Source of the DNA: DASQBT01 sp963746955
GTDB taxonomy: Bacteria; Pseudomonadota; Gammaproteobacteria; Burkholderiales; Thiobacillaceae
Length of the DNA: 64,000 nucleotides
Reading direction: 5' to 3'
NCBI GenBank assembly: GCA_963746955.1
Contig: CAVVDR010000008.1
Coordinates: 7,133-71,132 of the forward strand
Positions 24,760 through 34,484 of the stretch are shown here, piece by piece (position 1 is the first letter of the stretch; each line of letters begins with the position of its first letter). Both the position numbers and the translations under genes were made by a program. Below the pieces are notes generated by a model. That model did no database searches. It saw only the letters and a program-made list of their open reading frames with translations, and was not told the DNA's origin.

Positions 24760-27700
24760 CTACCCAACCGCGGACAGCGTCGGACGTTGAGTGTCGCGGC
24801 CAACATGCGTGATCTCGGCAGTGGCCTGCGATTCCTCGATGGGCGCAAGCGGATCGGCTCCAAGCGTGCCGATGAACTGGCGCCACGACTCAGGATCATT
24901 CAGCGCCTCAAGCTGCGACTGGGCGTAGGCAACGCGCGCGTCCAGATCGAGGCGGCGCGACTCGCCTGCATTGTGCGGGTTTTGCTGGAAGTGCAGGAGT
25001 TCGTTCAAGCTGCGCGTCCACAGCGCCAGATCGCGCTGCCGCTTGACTTGCAGGCGCTGCCGATACCAGTCCGATTCGAACAGGGCTTCGCGCGTGAACA
25101 TGGCGCGAATCTCCGCAGCATGCACATCCATGCCCCGGTAATGTCCATACGCCATGATGGACAGCAGCGCCTTGAGCGGCGGCGAGGCGTCTGAAATGCT
25201 GCCATCCTCGAAATAGCGTTTCGCGACGCGTCCCTGTGCTTCGACAATGTTGTGTACACCTTCCGCGAATACCGACAGGTCCTGGGTCTCCGGCTTGAGG
25301 ATGGCCTCGGTAAAGACGGCGCGCGGGTTGTCGAAGATCTTGCCCATGAAGTGCGCAACGAAACGTTCGGTGATGCGATAGCCAAGCCGGCTCGCGAGCA
25401 CGCGCCGGCCCTCGAAGTCGAAGTCATCCAGCGCTTCCATATAGCCTTGCGCGATGAGCCAGGATGCCTTGCGCTGCTCGGGATGCAGGCGCGCCCAGAT
25501 TTCCGGCACCAACAGGCTGATATCGTGATCCACCCGCATATTCGGCCCAACATGGCCGGCCGAAGTGGAGAAGCCGTCATGGCCGGTGAGCATCATCGAC
25601 ACCAATGCATTGTTGAGATCGGCCGTCGGCCGCAACGCGTTGAACGGCCCTTTGGTGAGCGCACCTTCGGAACCCGCCCCGGTAGTGGAAGGAGACTTGC
25701 CGGTGAGGGAACAGATGTAGTCCATGAACAGTTCCGGCAACGCCTGATAGTGGATGGGGTTGTACACCGCCAGGGAACGTATGCCCGCTTCGGGCGGGTT
25801 GTTGCGCCGCCCGGACAACACGGCATCCACACTCACGCACACCGGCGTGTCCGCAGGCAGCTTGCGATGAAAACGCATACCCGTTTCCGCCGCGTATTTG
25901 CGCATCGGGTTGGCGATGTCGGGACGCAATTGAAGATAGCGCGGGTTCCTCGACGGCTTGCCATCCACCAGTCGCGGGCGCGCTGAAGAGGCAACGATCT
26001 GTCCGGCGCGCGTGGCGGCCAGCAGAAGCTCGCGCAAGGGCGGCGTGTAGCCGTCCAGGCTCATTACATCCTCGACCTCGGCGGCGAGCGAGTCGCCGGC
26101 CAGCGGCTCATAGTTGGCGAGGAAGTTGTCGGACCGCGCCATGTCGGCCTCGGTCTGCTTGTCGTAGCCGGGCACGATTGCGTCATCCGGACGCTGGAAC
26201 AGGCGCGTCTCGCAGTTGTGCGTAAGCTTGACGCTGCCGGCCTGGTCCTGGCCGGGCTTGCAGCCGACCAGCCTGGCCACGGGCGCAACCACCGAGGCGG
26301 TGATGTCGTCCTCCATCTGCACCTTTTCCGCCGGGATGAAATCCTGGCGCAGCTTGAAGGTGCGCCACTGTTCGTTCGCGTCGAAACCAACGCGCAGGTA
26401 GCTAGCAACGATGCGCCGGCCGAACATCTTGAGTTCGTGACCGGGTGCACCGTCCACCACGTCAACCGCAAGCTGTTCGTCCCAGCGCTCGCCCCACTCA
26501 GGCCGGTAGAAACGCTTGATGAGGAACACCAGCGCCAGGATGCGCGGGGGGATACTGTCCAGCCAGGCGTTGTACTCATCGTGGTAGCTCGACGAAGGAG
26601 TAAGCAGCCTGATCACCGAACCAAGGCTGCGATCCATTGTCAGTGGTTTGCGGGCTGCGTCTCGGTCCTCGTGTTCGAAGCCGGGTTTGAAACGCCCGGT
26701 GTAATCACGCTCGAATATGCTCCGCACCCAGGCCAAATCCCGTTCAAGGTCATCAATGAACAGCGGCCCATAAATCACTGCGTCCTCAAGCGACTTGGAA
26801 ATCTCCGACTTGCCGCCGCCGGACACCGTGCACGGTTTGTGACAGAAAGTGCCTTCCGGTTCGATACCGATCAGGCGCCATGACGGCGCACCGGGATGCC
26901 GGCGCATCTCCACCTTGTAGCCATTGGGTTGCATGTAAATCTTGCCCGGCATCAGGCGTATCCGGTGCTTCCTGCCGTTGTGCTCCCAGGTGATACTCTG
27001 CGCGTTCAGGTCAAAGCGCACCGCCTGGGGCACGTAGACGATGTCCGGGTAGTTCACATCCAGCGCGTGGCCCTCGGGCATGGGGTGCATGAATTGTCCG
27101 TAGCGTCCCACCATATCCTGGAAGGAATAGCCTGGCTCGTGCGTGCTGCTGTCCACCCCATATTCCTCTCCGTGGTTGCGGCACTGAAATACCATCGCGC
27201 CGCCTGCGTGCTCTTCCTCGGCCAGCCCGTAGAGGTTCGCGGCAAAGCTGATCTGGGTCTTGACCTCTTTCTTGCAGTAGCCAAAGTAATTGTCCGCCAG
27301 GATGGTGACCATCACGCCGCTGACATCGCGCGCGGCGAGCTTGAACGCCTGACCCTCGTTGTAGCGTTCAGCGGGTGCCTTCCAGCACATGCCGTCGCGG
27401 CGCTGGCGCTCGCTTGCTTCGTTCCAGTTCGGCAGGCCCAGTTCGCGCTTGGTGAGGCCAACCAGATGCGGCGCGAGCACCACACAGCCGGTGTGCCCGC
27501 TCCAGTGTTCCACATCCAGTCCCGCATCGTGTTCCGGCAGGAAGGGATTGCCGCCGTTGCCAAAGATGCTCTCGACAAAATCCAGGTTGCTCACCAGATT
27601 CCCCGGCACGAAGAAGCGGATTTCCATGCTCTTCTGCGGCTGCACGCCGGGGATGGCCGGACAGATCAACGGCCGCATCAGCAGCGAGACGAACATGCGC

Positions 27701-28281
27701 GCGGGTTCAGATTGGTTGACCGTGTATGGCAGGACAAGCAAGTCCTCAGGCGGATTGAAAGCGTGCCTGAGCAGTTGCGCGAACACCTCGCGCGGCACCG
27801 CCTTCTTGTCGCCAGGAATGGCCAAGCCGCCATCGGCAATATGGAACGAACCCTCGGTGGTACGGCGATCGCTGGCCGGATTGTGCAATACCCCTTGGCG
27901 TACACGGTAGCTGGAAACGACGTCCGAATTGAACACATCCGCATCCACCGGAATGGACAACTCGCGCGCCAGCCCCGGGTGGTCGATGATGAATGTCTGC
28001 GTCGGCAGATGGGGCACCTGACCCACGCCATCCAGGTAACGCTCGAGAAAGTCCTGGATGCGCCGGTCGGGCGGACTCAAATAGTGCGACAGCAGCCAGC
28101 TCTTGGCGCGGTAAGCCATGAGCAGGTCGTGCGCCACGTCCATGAACTCGTCGGTCTTCTGACCGCGTACCGGCGGTTGACCGGATGATGAAAGTTTGAG
28201 GTTGATATAGAGGCGCAGATTGTCCCGTTCGTGTCGCGAGTTTTCCACGTGATCGAGTCCTGAATCATTCAACTTGTCCAT
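24760..28281 (-). CDS. Large protein, possibly PPi-type phosphoenolpyruvate carboxykinase
   Basis: 1173 residues from ATG 28281, five bases after a GGGAAG ribosome site (an upstream in-frame TTG is less likely). No signal peptide or membrane segment. The central part has a P-loop-like stretch, VSGGGKSEISKS, followed by YGPLFIDDLERD, recalling the kinase motifs of PEP carboxykinases. A glycine-rich block, STTGAGSEGALTKGPFNAL, and DGFSTSAGHVGPNMRVDHDI lie in the C-terminal third. Size and these features fit the unusual pyrophosphate-dependent PEPCK family (about 1100-1200 residues), which makes PEP or oxaloacetate with PPi. This is recalled similarity, not an alignment, so the function is tentative. 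The neighbour upstream is glycogen phosphorylase, which fits a role in central carbon flow. Confidence 0.5.
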   Translation of the reverse strand: MDKLNDSGLDHVENSRHERDNLRLYINLKLSSSGQPPVRGQKTDEFMDVAHDLLMAYRAKSWLLSHYLSPPDRRIQDFLERYLDGVGQVPHLPTQTFIIDHPGLARELSIPVDADVFNSDVVSSYRVRQGVLHNPASDRRTTEGSFHIADGGLAIPGDKKAVPREVFAQLLRHAFNPPEDLLVLPYTVNQSEPARMFVSLLMRPLICPAIPGVQPQKSMEIRFFVPGNLVSNLDFVESIFGNGGNPFLPEHDAGLDVEHWSGHTGCVVLAPHLVGLTKRELGLPNWNEASERQRRDGMCWKAPAERYNEGQAFKLAARDVSGVMVTILADNYFGYCKKEVKTQISFAANLYGLAEEEHAGGAMVFQCRNHGEEYGVDSSTHEPGYSFQDMVGRYGQFMHPMPEGHALDVNYPDIVYVPQAVRFDLNAQSITWEHNGRKHRIRLMPGKIYMQPNGYKVEMRRHPGAPSWRLIGIEPEGTFCHKPCTVSGGGKSEISKSLEDAVIYGPLFIDDLERDLAWVRSIFERDYTGRFKPGFEHEDRDAARKPLTMDRSLGSVIRLLTPSSSYHDEYNAWLDSIPPRILALVFLIKRFYRPEWGERWDEQLAVDVVDGAPGHELKMFGRRIVASYLRVGFDANEQWRTFKLRQDFIPAEKVQMEDDITASVVAPVARLVGCKPGQDQAGSVKLTHNCETRLFQRPDDAIVPGYDKQTEADMARSDNFLANYEPLAGDSLAAEVEDVMSLDGYTPPLRELLLAATRAGQIVASSARPRLVDGKPSRNPRYLQLRPDIANPMRKYAAETGMRFHRKLPADTPVCVSVDAVLSGRRNNPPEAGIRSLAVYNPIHYQALPELFMDYICSLTGKSPSTTGAGSEGALTKGPFNALRPTADLNNALVSMMLTGHDGFSTSAGHVGPNMRVDHDISLLVPEIWARLHPEQRKASWLIAQGYMEALDDFDFEGRRVLASRLGYRITERFVAHFMGKIFDNPRAVFTEAILKPETQDLSVFAEGVHNIVEAQGRVAKRYFEDGSISDASPPLKALLSIMAYGHYRGMDVHAAEIRAMFTREALFESDWYRQRLQVKRQRDLALWTRSLNELLHFQQNPHNAGESRRLDLDARVAYAQSQLEALNDPESWRQFIGTLGADPLAPIEESQATAEITHVGRDTQRPTLSAVG

Positions 28282-28470
28282 GCATCTTCCCACTATTTGG
28301 AGGGCCAACAGCCCCCCGAGCTCAAGATACTGGCTGGCGCAACTCTGTCTATGCCGCTATACGCCCGACCGAGTTCAGGGAGAACACCGGCCGCGACCTG
28401 ACACTTGCCGCGGGCCCGGCGGAGCGCCCGCCAATGCTTGAAACTGAAGCTGCCGGAAGTGCGTCTGCCA

Positions 28471-30981
28471 TCAGGCCAGCCGGGCCGACCCCGGCATGGC
28501 GATCGGCACCGGCTTGACTTTCCAGATGTCCTCACAATATTCGCGGATGCTCCGATCGGAAGAAAACTTCCCGCTGCGCGCCGTGTTGAGGATGCTCCTG
28601 CGGCTCCAGTCCTCCCGGTCAGCATAGACCTGGTCCACCGCCATCTGGGCATTCATATAGCTATCGAAATCGGCCAGCAGCAGATAGTGATCGTGATGCA
28701 GCAGGTTCGCCACCAGGGGCCTGAACAGTTCCCCGTCGCCACGTGAGAAGAACCCGTCGCGAATGAGATCGATCACCGCCCGCAACTCCTGATTGTCATG
28801 GTAATACTGCATGGGTTCATATCCATCGTGCTTGAGCTGCGCAACCTGAGAAACGCTGTGGCCGAACAGAAAGAAGTTGTCCGCCCCGACTTCCTCGCGT
28901 ATTTCGATGTTGGCCCCGTCCAGGGTGCCGATGGTGAGCGCGCCGTTCATGGTGAATTTCATGTTGCCGGTGCCGGAGGCTTCCTTGCCTGCGGTGGAAA
29001 TCTGCTCGGACAGCTCGGCGGCGGCATACAGAAGCTGGCCGGTGCGGACGTTGAAATTGGGCACGAAGACCACCTTCATCCGGTCGCGCACCAGCGGATC
29101 GCGGTTGATCACCGAACCGACCGCATTGATGAGCTTGATCATCAGTTTTGCCATGAAGTAGCCCGGCGCCGCCTTGCCGCCGAAGATGAAGGTACGCGGG
29201 ATCACTTCCAGATTCGGATTGGAGCGGATGCGATGGTAGCGCGCAATGATTTGGAGCACATTGAGGTGCTGGCGCTTGTATTCGTGGATGCGCTTGACCT
29301 GCACGTCAAACATCGAACCGGGATCGATCCCTACCCCCGTCACACTGCGCAGATAAGCCGCGTAGTGCTCCTTGTTGGCCCGCTTGATGTCGCGCCATTC
29401 GGCCCGGAACTCGGCGTCATCGGCAAGAGGCTCCAGCTCACGCAGGCGATTCATGTCCGCCAGCCAGCCGCCGCCGAGCTTGCTGTCTATCAACGAAGTG
29501 AGCCGCGGATTGGACAAGCCTAACCAGCGCCGCGGCGTGACTCCGTTGGTCTTGTTGGAGAACTTTTCCGGCGCAAGGTCATGGAAATCGGCCAGCACTT
29601 CCTGCTTGAGCAGCTCAGTGTGAAGAGCCGCCACGCCATTTATCGCATGGCTGCCCACGCACGCCAGATGGGCCATGCGCACATGGCGCTCGCCCTGCTC
29701 ATTGATCAGTGAAAGCCGCTTCACGCGTTCGGTGTCGCTCAGGTATCGAAGCCTGACCCGGTCGAGAAAGCGGGCGTTGATCTCATAAATGATCTCGAGA
29801 TGCCGCGGCAAGACCTTCTGGAACAGCGCCACCGGCCAATGCTCCAGGGCTTCCGGCAGAAGGGTGTGATTGGTATAGGCGAAGGTTTGGCGCGTTACAC
29901 TCCAGGCCAGGTCCCAGCGCATCTCGTGTTCGTCCAGCAGCAGCCGCATCAGTTCCGCCACCGCCACCGCGGGGTGCGTATCGTTGAGCTGCACCGCGAA
30001 TTTCTCATGGAAACGGCTCAGCGGGATTTCCTGTACCCGCATGATGCGCAGCATGTCCTGCAGCGAACAGGACACGAAAAAGTACTGTTGCGCCAGCCTC
30101 AGTTCCTTGCCCTGGATCTGCTCGTCGTTTGGATAGAGTACCTTGGTGAGATTTTCCGATTCGATCTTGCGTTGCACCGCCCCCCAGTAGTCGCCGCGGT
30201 TGAAGGTGGACAGATCAAACCCCTCCACCGCCTCGGCGCGCCACAGGCGCAGGGTGTTGGCCGTGTTGTTGCGATAGCCCAGGATGGGCGTGTCGTAGGG
30301 CACCCCCAGCACGCTGCGTCCAGGCACCCAGCGCGCGCGCAACTGGCCAATCTCGTCCGGAAAGCGTTCGGTATGGCCCCCCAGTCTGACCTCGACCGCC
30401 CATTCGGGGCGGGCAAGCTCCCACGGATTGCTGTGGCGCAGCCAGACATCGGTCTTTTCCGTTTGCCACCCATCCACAATGTCCTGGGCGAAGATGCCGT
30501 GTTCGTAGCGGATGCCGTATCCCAGGCTGGGGATTTCCAGGGTGGCAAGCGAATCCAGAAAGCAGGCCGCCAACCTGCCCAGCCCCCCGTTGCCAAGTCC
30601 CGGCTCAACTTCCTGGGCAAGCAGGGTGTCATAGCTGAGGCCCAGTTCCTGTATGGCCGCACGCACCGGCTGTTCGATGCCCAGGTTCAGCACATTGTTG
30701 CCCAGGTGCGGGCCCAGCAGGTATTCCGCCGACAGGTAGGCCACCGTGCGCGAGCCCTCACGCATATAGGTTTCAGCCGTGCTCACCCAGCGCGCCAGCA
30801 GCCGGTCCCGGACCGTGTAGGCGAGCGCCAGGTAATAGTCGTGCAGCGAAGCCAGCCGGGGAAACTTGCCCTGGACATAGAACAGGTTGTCCAGAAAGGC
30901 ACGCTTGAGGGTTTCCTTGGACAAGCCGGTACGGCTTGTTTCCGGCGGGGATTGATGTTCCAGTTTTACCAGCGCGTTCAT
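28471..30981 (-). CDS. glgP: Glycogen/alpha-glucan phosphorylase
   Basis: 836 residues from ATG 30981 (MNALVKLEHQ), the usual family length; a longer frame to 31191 adds an unrelated N-terminus. Family blocks: GNGGLGRLAACFLDSLATL, YGIRYEHGIFAQ, VQLNDTHPAVAVAELMRLL, TNGVTPRRWL and the PLP-lysine motif EASGTGNMKFTMNGAL. The enzyme releases glucose-1-phosphate from storage glucan. It is transcribed away from gpmA across a shared 271-base promoter region and points toward the putative PEPCK gene. It is of the classical GT35 type, in contrast to the second phosphorylase at 45.5 kb. Confidence 0.95.
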   Translation of the reverse strand: MNALVKLEHQSPPETSRTGLSKETLKRAFLDNLFYVQGKFPRLASLHDYYLALAYTVRDRLLARWVSTAETYMREGSRTVAYLSAEYLLGPHLGNNVLNLGIEQPVRAAIQELGLSYDTLLAQEVEPGLGNGGLGRLAACFLDSLATLEIPSLGYGIRYEHGIFAQDIVDGWQTEKTDVWLRHSNPWELARPEWAVEVRLGGHTERFPDEIGQLRARWVPGRSVLGVPYDTPILGYRNNTANTLRLWRAEAVEGFDLSTFNRGDYWGAVQRKIESENLTKVLYPNDEQIQGKELRLAQQYFFVSCSLQDMLRIMRVQEIPLSRFHEKFAVQLNDTHPAVAVAELMRLLLDEHEMRWDLAWSVTRQTFAYTNHTLLPEALEHWPVALFQKVLPRHLEIIYEINARFLDRVRLRYLSDTERVKRLSLINEQGERHVRMAHLACVGSHAINGVAALHTELLKQEVLADFHDLAPEKFSNKTNGVTPRRWLGLSNPRLTSLIDSKLGGGWLADMNRLRELEPLADDAEFRAEWRDIKRANKEHYAAYLRSVTGVGIDPGSMFDVQVKRIHEYKRQHLNVLQIIARYHRIRSNPNLEVIPRTFIFGGKAAPGYFMAKLMIKLINAVGSVINRDPLVRDRMKVVFVPNFNVRTGQLLYAAAELSEQISTAGKEASGTGNMKFTMNGALTIGTLDGANIEIREEVGADNFFLFGHSVSQVAQLKHDGYEPMQYYHDNQELRAVIDLIRDGFFSRGDGELFRPLVANLLHHDHYLLLADFDSYMNAQMAVDQVYADREDWSRRSILNTARSGKFSSDRSIREYCEDIWKVKPVPIAMPGSARLA

Positions 30982-31200
30982 GGCATTTCCGCGAGTTGCT
31001 TCCAGGCTTACACAGCAATCAGGATGCCAGCCCGTAAAAATATCCGGTCCCCCTTCCGGGCCTCTATCTGCGCGGATGTCAGAGTCTTCTCGCGATGGGC
31101 GTGCGCAAAACCGCACCATAGGGATGCAGTGCTGCACTAATCTGTCGCCGAAAATAGCCGATATGGCCATATACAACCGCCCAATCGGCACGGAGGCGAG

Positions 31201-31228
31201 TTGGCCTGTCTCTTGCTGTCGCTATAAT
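31201..31228 (+). promoter_or_regulatory. Probable sigma-70 promoter of gpmA
   Basis: TTGGCC (31201-31206) and a perfect TATAAT (31223-31228) are separated by 16 bases and lie 25 bases before the gpmA start. The -35 half is weak (only TTG matches). A GGAAGGA ribosome site follows at 31242-31248. Confidence 0.5.
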
Positions 31229-31252
31229 GCAAGCCTTAAGCGGAAGGAAATC

Positions 31253-31969
31253 ATGCTCAAACTTGTACTGCTTCGCCACGGTGAAAGCCAGTGGAACCGG
31301 GAAAACCGCTTCACCGGTTGGACCGATGTGGACCTTTCCGAGACCGGACGCCTGGAAGCCATCAAAGCGGGTCAGCTCCTGCGCGACCACGGCATGCTGT
31401 TTGATATGGCCTACGCCTCTGTCCTCAAGCGGGCGATACGCTCGCTGTGGCTGGTGCAGGAGGCCATGGACCAGATCTGGATGCCGGTGGTCAAGGACTG
31501 GCGGCTCAATGAACGCCACTACGGCGCTCTGCAGGGCCTGAACAAAGGTGAAGTCGCCGAGCATTACGGTGCCGAACAGGTTCACCTGTGGCGGCGCAGC
31601 TACGACATCCGGCCACCTGCGTTGAGCCAGTCCGATCCGCGTCATCCGCGCTTTGACCAGCGTTACCGCAAGCTGCCCGTCGAACGCCTGCCGGCCGCTG
31701 AATCCCTGGCCGACACCCTGGTGCGTGTGCTGGAACTCTGGCACGCTATCATCCTGCCCGACCTGCAGGCCGGCAAGACCCTGCTCATTGCAGCACATGG
31801 AAACAGCCTGCGCGCCCTGGTGAAACACCTGGACAACATACCGGACGCCGATATCGTCGACCTGAATATTCCTACCGGCATCCCGCTGGTTTACGAATTC
31901 GACGACGAGCTCCGCGTCATCGCCCGCTACTATCTGTCGGAAGAAAGCGGCCAGCGCGTGGCCGCCTAG
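31253..31969 (+). CDS. gpmA: 2,3-bisphosphoglycerate-dependent phosphoglycerate mutase
   Basis: 238 residues from ATG 31253 after AAGGAAA. LVLLRHGESQWNRENRFTGW has the RHG motif with the phospho-accepting His; SVLKRAIRSLWL, LNERHYGALQGLNK (Glu and His region) and AAHGNSLRALVKHL complete the active site. It interconverts 2- and 3-phosphoglycerate in glycolysis and gluconeogenesis. It is monocistronic, divergent from glgP, and followed at once by a hairpin. Confidence 0.95.
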   Translation: MLKLVLLRHGESQWNRENRFTGWTDVDLSETGRLEAIKAGQLLRDHGMLFDMAYASVLKRAIRSLWLVQEAMDQIWMPVVKDWRLNERHYGALQGLNKGEVAEHYGAEQVHLWRRSYDIRPPALSQSDPRHPRFDQRYRKLPVERLPAAESLADTLVRVLELWHAIILPDLQAGKTLLIAAHGNSLRALVKHLDNIPDADIVDLNIPTGIPLVYEFDDELRVIARYYLSEESGQRVAA

Positions 31970-31972
31970 GCC

Positions 31973-31993
31973 GGCGCAATCGACGATTGCGCC
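31973..31993 (+). terminator. GC-rich hairpin after gpmA
   Basis: GGCGCAAT (31973-31980) pairs perfectly with ATTGCGCC (31986-31993) around CGACG, with the symmetry extending inward. It begins four bases after the gpmA stop. There is no T tail, so it is a termination-like or mRNA-stabilising hairpin. Confidence 0.45.
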
Positions 31994-32073
31994 GATACCC
32001 GCTGGCGGGCGCTCTCAGCGTCCGGCTTGAAGCGCTCGAACGCCAGCTTGCACGCAACGTTTACCGTCGACCG

Positions 32074-32844
32074 TCACTTCGCTCCCACGATCGCAAACAT
32101 CGCGCCCTGCGGATCAAGGCATTGTGCGATCCAAACTTCGCCGGGAACCTGTTGCGGACCATGTAGGACCTGGCCTTTTCCGTTCCTGACGCGCGACAGC
32201 GCCGCGTCGACCGAATCAACACTGAAATAATAAAGCCAGAAGGATGCTGGCGTCTGCGCCTCCCTGATCATCATGCCGCCAACCGCCAGTCCGCCTGTCG
32301 CGAAGGTTTGATAGACCCCCATCGGACCCATATCGTGCGTTTCTGCCTTGGTCCAGCCGAACAGCCCGGAATAGAAGTCGAACGCTCCTTCCGGATCGCC
32401 CGCATGCAATTCGTGCCAGCCAATATGACCGGGCGTCATGGGTGCAACATCGGCCGGCGCTTCGTCGCTCGACCCCTTGAAAAGGATGAATACGGCGCCA
32501 TAAGGATCGGCAACAACGGCGAAACGGCCAACTCCGGGGATATCTTCCGGCCCACGGCGCACCGTACCGCCGACTGCGCTGACCCGCACCGCATAGGCAT
32601 CAACGTCGTCGACGCCAATATAGCCCGACCAGCTCGGCGGCACGCCTTCGCCGCGCAGATCTTCCGGAAGGGGCATCAGGCCACCCACCGTGATGGGCCC
32701 GGCAGAAAACAGCCCGTAACGGCGTTCGCTCATACCGGAATCCGCGGTCGTCCATCCGATGACTCGGCCATAGAAGGCCGCGGCTGCATCGATGTCAGTG
32801 GTCATCAAGTCATACCAAACAAATCTAGCAACGGTACGCGTCAT
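32074..32844 (-). CDS. Two-domain VOC (glyoxalase-fold) protein
   Basis: 256 residues with two tandem VOC domains. The first begins FVWYDLMTTDIDAAAAFYGR, and the second IGWHELHAGDPEGAFDFYSG and continues LFGWTKAETHDMGPMGVYQT. Both have the F-Y-x-x-x-F-G/I-G-W pattern of the family that includes small hydroxylation and CFP30B-like proteins. Substrate and metal are not evident. The gene is followed (convergently) by gpmA and stands just downstream of a zwf-like remnant on the same strand. It looks intact, with a GGAG ribosome site before the start. Confidence 0.75.
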   Translation of the reverse strand: MTRTVARFVWYDLMTTDIDAAAAFYGRVIGWTTADSGMSERRYGLFSAGPITVGGLMPLPEDLRGEGVPPSWSGYIGVDDVDAYAVRVSAVGGTVRRGPEDIPGVGRFAVVADPYGAVFILFKGSSDEAPADVAPMTPGHIGWHELHAGDPEGAFDFYSGLFGWTKAETHDMGPMGVYQTFATGGLAVGGMMIREAQTPASFWLYYFSVDSVDAALSRVRNGKGQVLHGPQQVPGEVWIAQCLDPQGAMFAIVGAK

Positions 32845-32850
32845 AAGTGT

Positions 32851-33126
32851 TCACTCCTTACCTGAGTTGTGCCCTGTCTGGAGCGGCATTGGGCCCGATT
32901 CAAACGAATTCCATTTCATCCAGCCGCGCCAAGGCGGGTGATGCCGTCGTAGGCATGCGCACGCGGGTGCTCCTGCCCCCCTGGAGAGTACGCCACGCGG
33001 GGGGATGAGCGACAACGTGCGGCCGTGCCGCAGCACGTCATACGGCGCCAGAAGCATCTGGCGTCGTGCAAGGTCGCCCGTCGCGCCGAACAGAACCAGT
33101 GCGTCGGAGGAAAGCTTGCTGGCCAT
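32851..33126 (-). pseudogene. N-terminal remnant resembling glucose-6-phosphate dehydrogenase
   Basis: A 91-codon frame starts MASKLSSDALVLFGATGDLA and continues RRQMLLAPYDVLRHGRT, which matches the nucleotide-binding N-terminus of Zwf (the GATGDLAxRK motif). After about 35 residues the similarity is lost; traces may continue in another frame (HPRAHAYDGITRLG). The normal protein has about 480-500 residues. I infer a truncated, decayed zwf-like gene that fits the remnant-rich zone on its right. Confidence 0.5.
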
Positions 33127-33343
33127 GACAAGTATTCCTGGGTGGAGGGCGGTTTGATCATAAACCAGTCAGGCGGCATAGTGCCAGACGGCGGCAGACG
33201 AGGTTGATGCCGCTGCCTCGAAGTTGCGATCTCGATCGCGCATTGGCCCAGAGCCGCCAAGCCAAGTGCGTGCTGGATTTCTTGGCGCGGCTTGTGACGT
33301 CTCAGTGCGCGTCATTGGATCGATCGCACGCCGAACTGCGTCT

Positions 33344-33739
33344 TCAATCCTTTTTATCGCGTGGCGCAATACCTTCAAATTCACCAAAAATCTGCAGCAC
33401 CCAATTCAGCAACCAGATCTTCCAGTTGGCTATCTGGTCCGGATGCACGCCGTACAGCGCCGCGACTTCCGCAGGCGTCCGGTCGCCTCTTAGCGCGGCC
33501 ACCGCAACATGCGCCATGAAATTCGGTGAATAGCTCGTGCCCTGGTTCCGCCTGCCCCCGAAACGGCGCCTTTCCTTAGCCAGCCCGGCAGGAAGGGCTG
33601 CCCTGCGTGCGGGCGCACGGCGTTCAACCATGCGCCGCTCCAGCGGAATGAACTGGACCTCATAGCCACTAATCGAATTGTTATAAATGAATTTGTCTGA
33701 CATCTTGTGGATAGTGAGCACATATCGTGCCAAATTCAT
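33344..33739 (-). CDS. Small protein with IS3 OrfA-like helix-turn-helix
   Basis: 131 residues from ATG 33739, preceded by GGAG at suitable distance (ATGGAGTGTTATG). The C-terminal half, YSPNFMAHVAVAALRGDRTP then AEVAALYGVHPDQIANWK, is the DNA-binding domain of IS3-family OrfA transposases. The N-terminal half is unlike OrfA and is rich in arginine pairs (ERRMVERRAPARRAA, KERRRFGGRR). No OrfB gene follows. It could be a transposase remnant fused to unrelated sequence or a domesticated DNA-binding protein. Confidence 0.45.
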   Translation of the reverse strand: MNLARYVLTIHKMSDKFIYNNSISGYEVQFIPLERRMVERRAPARRAALPAGLAKERRRFGGRRNQGTSYSPNFMAHVAVAALRGDRTPAEVAALYGVHPDQIANWKIWLLNWVLQIFGEFEGIAPRDKKD

Positions 33740-33761
33740 AACACTCCATAATTGCAATGAC

Positions 33762-34484
33762 TTATGCGCCGACGACCAAATTGATGGTCGCTATTGTAAG
33801 AATCTTCGACAGATCGTCATGTGGGATAGGAAACTCAGATGGCATATCCCAAAGTGCCGCTGGAATCCCCAAGTAGAAAGGCCAGGTGGACTCCCGGTCT
33901 GCCAAACGCGTTGGCCCACCAGCTTGCCTTCAAAGACAAGCTCGCACTTCTTCGGCGCAAGCAACCTCCACCCCGATTCCTCCCAACCGCCGTAACCCAT
34001 GGCCTCAATGATTCTTTTGCATAGCCTGCATAGAACGTCGGCTTTCCGGAATTACCAGCGGTGACAGCCCAAGTGCCTTCCTGTACCAACGGCGCCACCC
34101 GCAATAGCAGGGCGGAAAGCAGCGTTAACGCGCTCAGTAACGCCCGTGAAATCTTCAAGTGGGTGTCGCTGAGTTTGACGTCGATGTCGGCAGGCCTGAA
34201 CCGGTCCTGCGTATCGGCGATGCCGAAGGCGAGATAGACCGGACGATGGTCATCGTGGTGGTAGACCACGACGCCGCTGCCGGGCCTGATGCAGGTCCAC
34301 CCCTAAAGGCCCCACAGGATTTGTGGACCTACAAGGTGGTCGACAGCACGGCCGTCGCGACCGCCACCTCCACGACACCCCGGTTGCAAAGGGTGAAGTG
34401 GGCGTCCTCATCGGCGCTGGCGATCCCGGACAGCACCGCCGAGAGGATTAATACCAACGCCCAACTCATACGGTTCGGGTTCAT
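33762..34484 (-). pseudogene. Frameshifted DUF1036-like secreted protein
   Basis: The start MNPNRMSWALVLILSAVLSG (ATG 34484) is a signal peptide followed by DEDAHFTLCNRGVVEVAVAT, the N-terminal pattern of DUF1036. This frame stops after 51 codons. Similar sequence goes on in other frames: GWTCIRPGSGVVVYHHDDHR and PVYLAFGIADTQDRF at about 34200-34290, and MGYGGWEESGWRLLAPKKCE with LVFEGKL at about 33910-34000. The alternation of CN..., GW...PG and similar blocks suggests two DUF1036 repeats in one gene broken by at least two frameshifts. The end at 33762 is an estimate. Plus-strand frames here are shadows. Confidence 0.45.

Noticed and set aside
26896..28188. A 430-codon plus-strand frame inside the large minus-strand gene
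   Set aside because: It is antisense to a well-structured 1173-residue protein and has no recognisable motif; a high-GC shadow frame.
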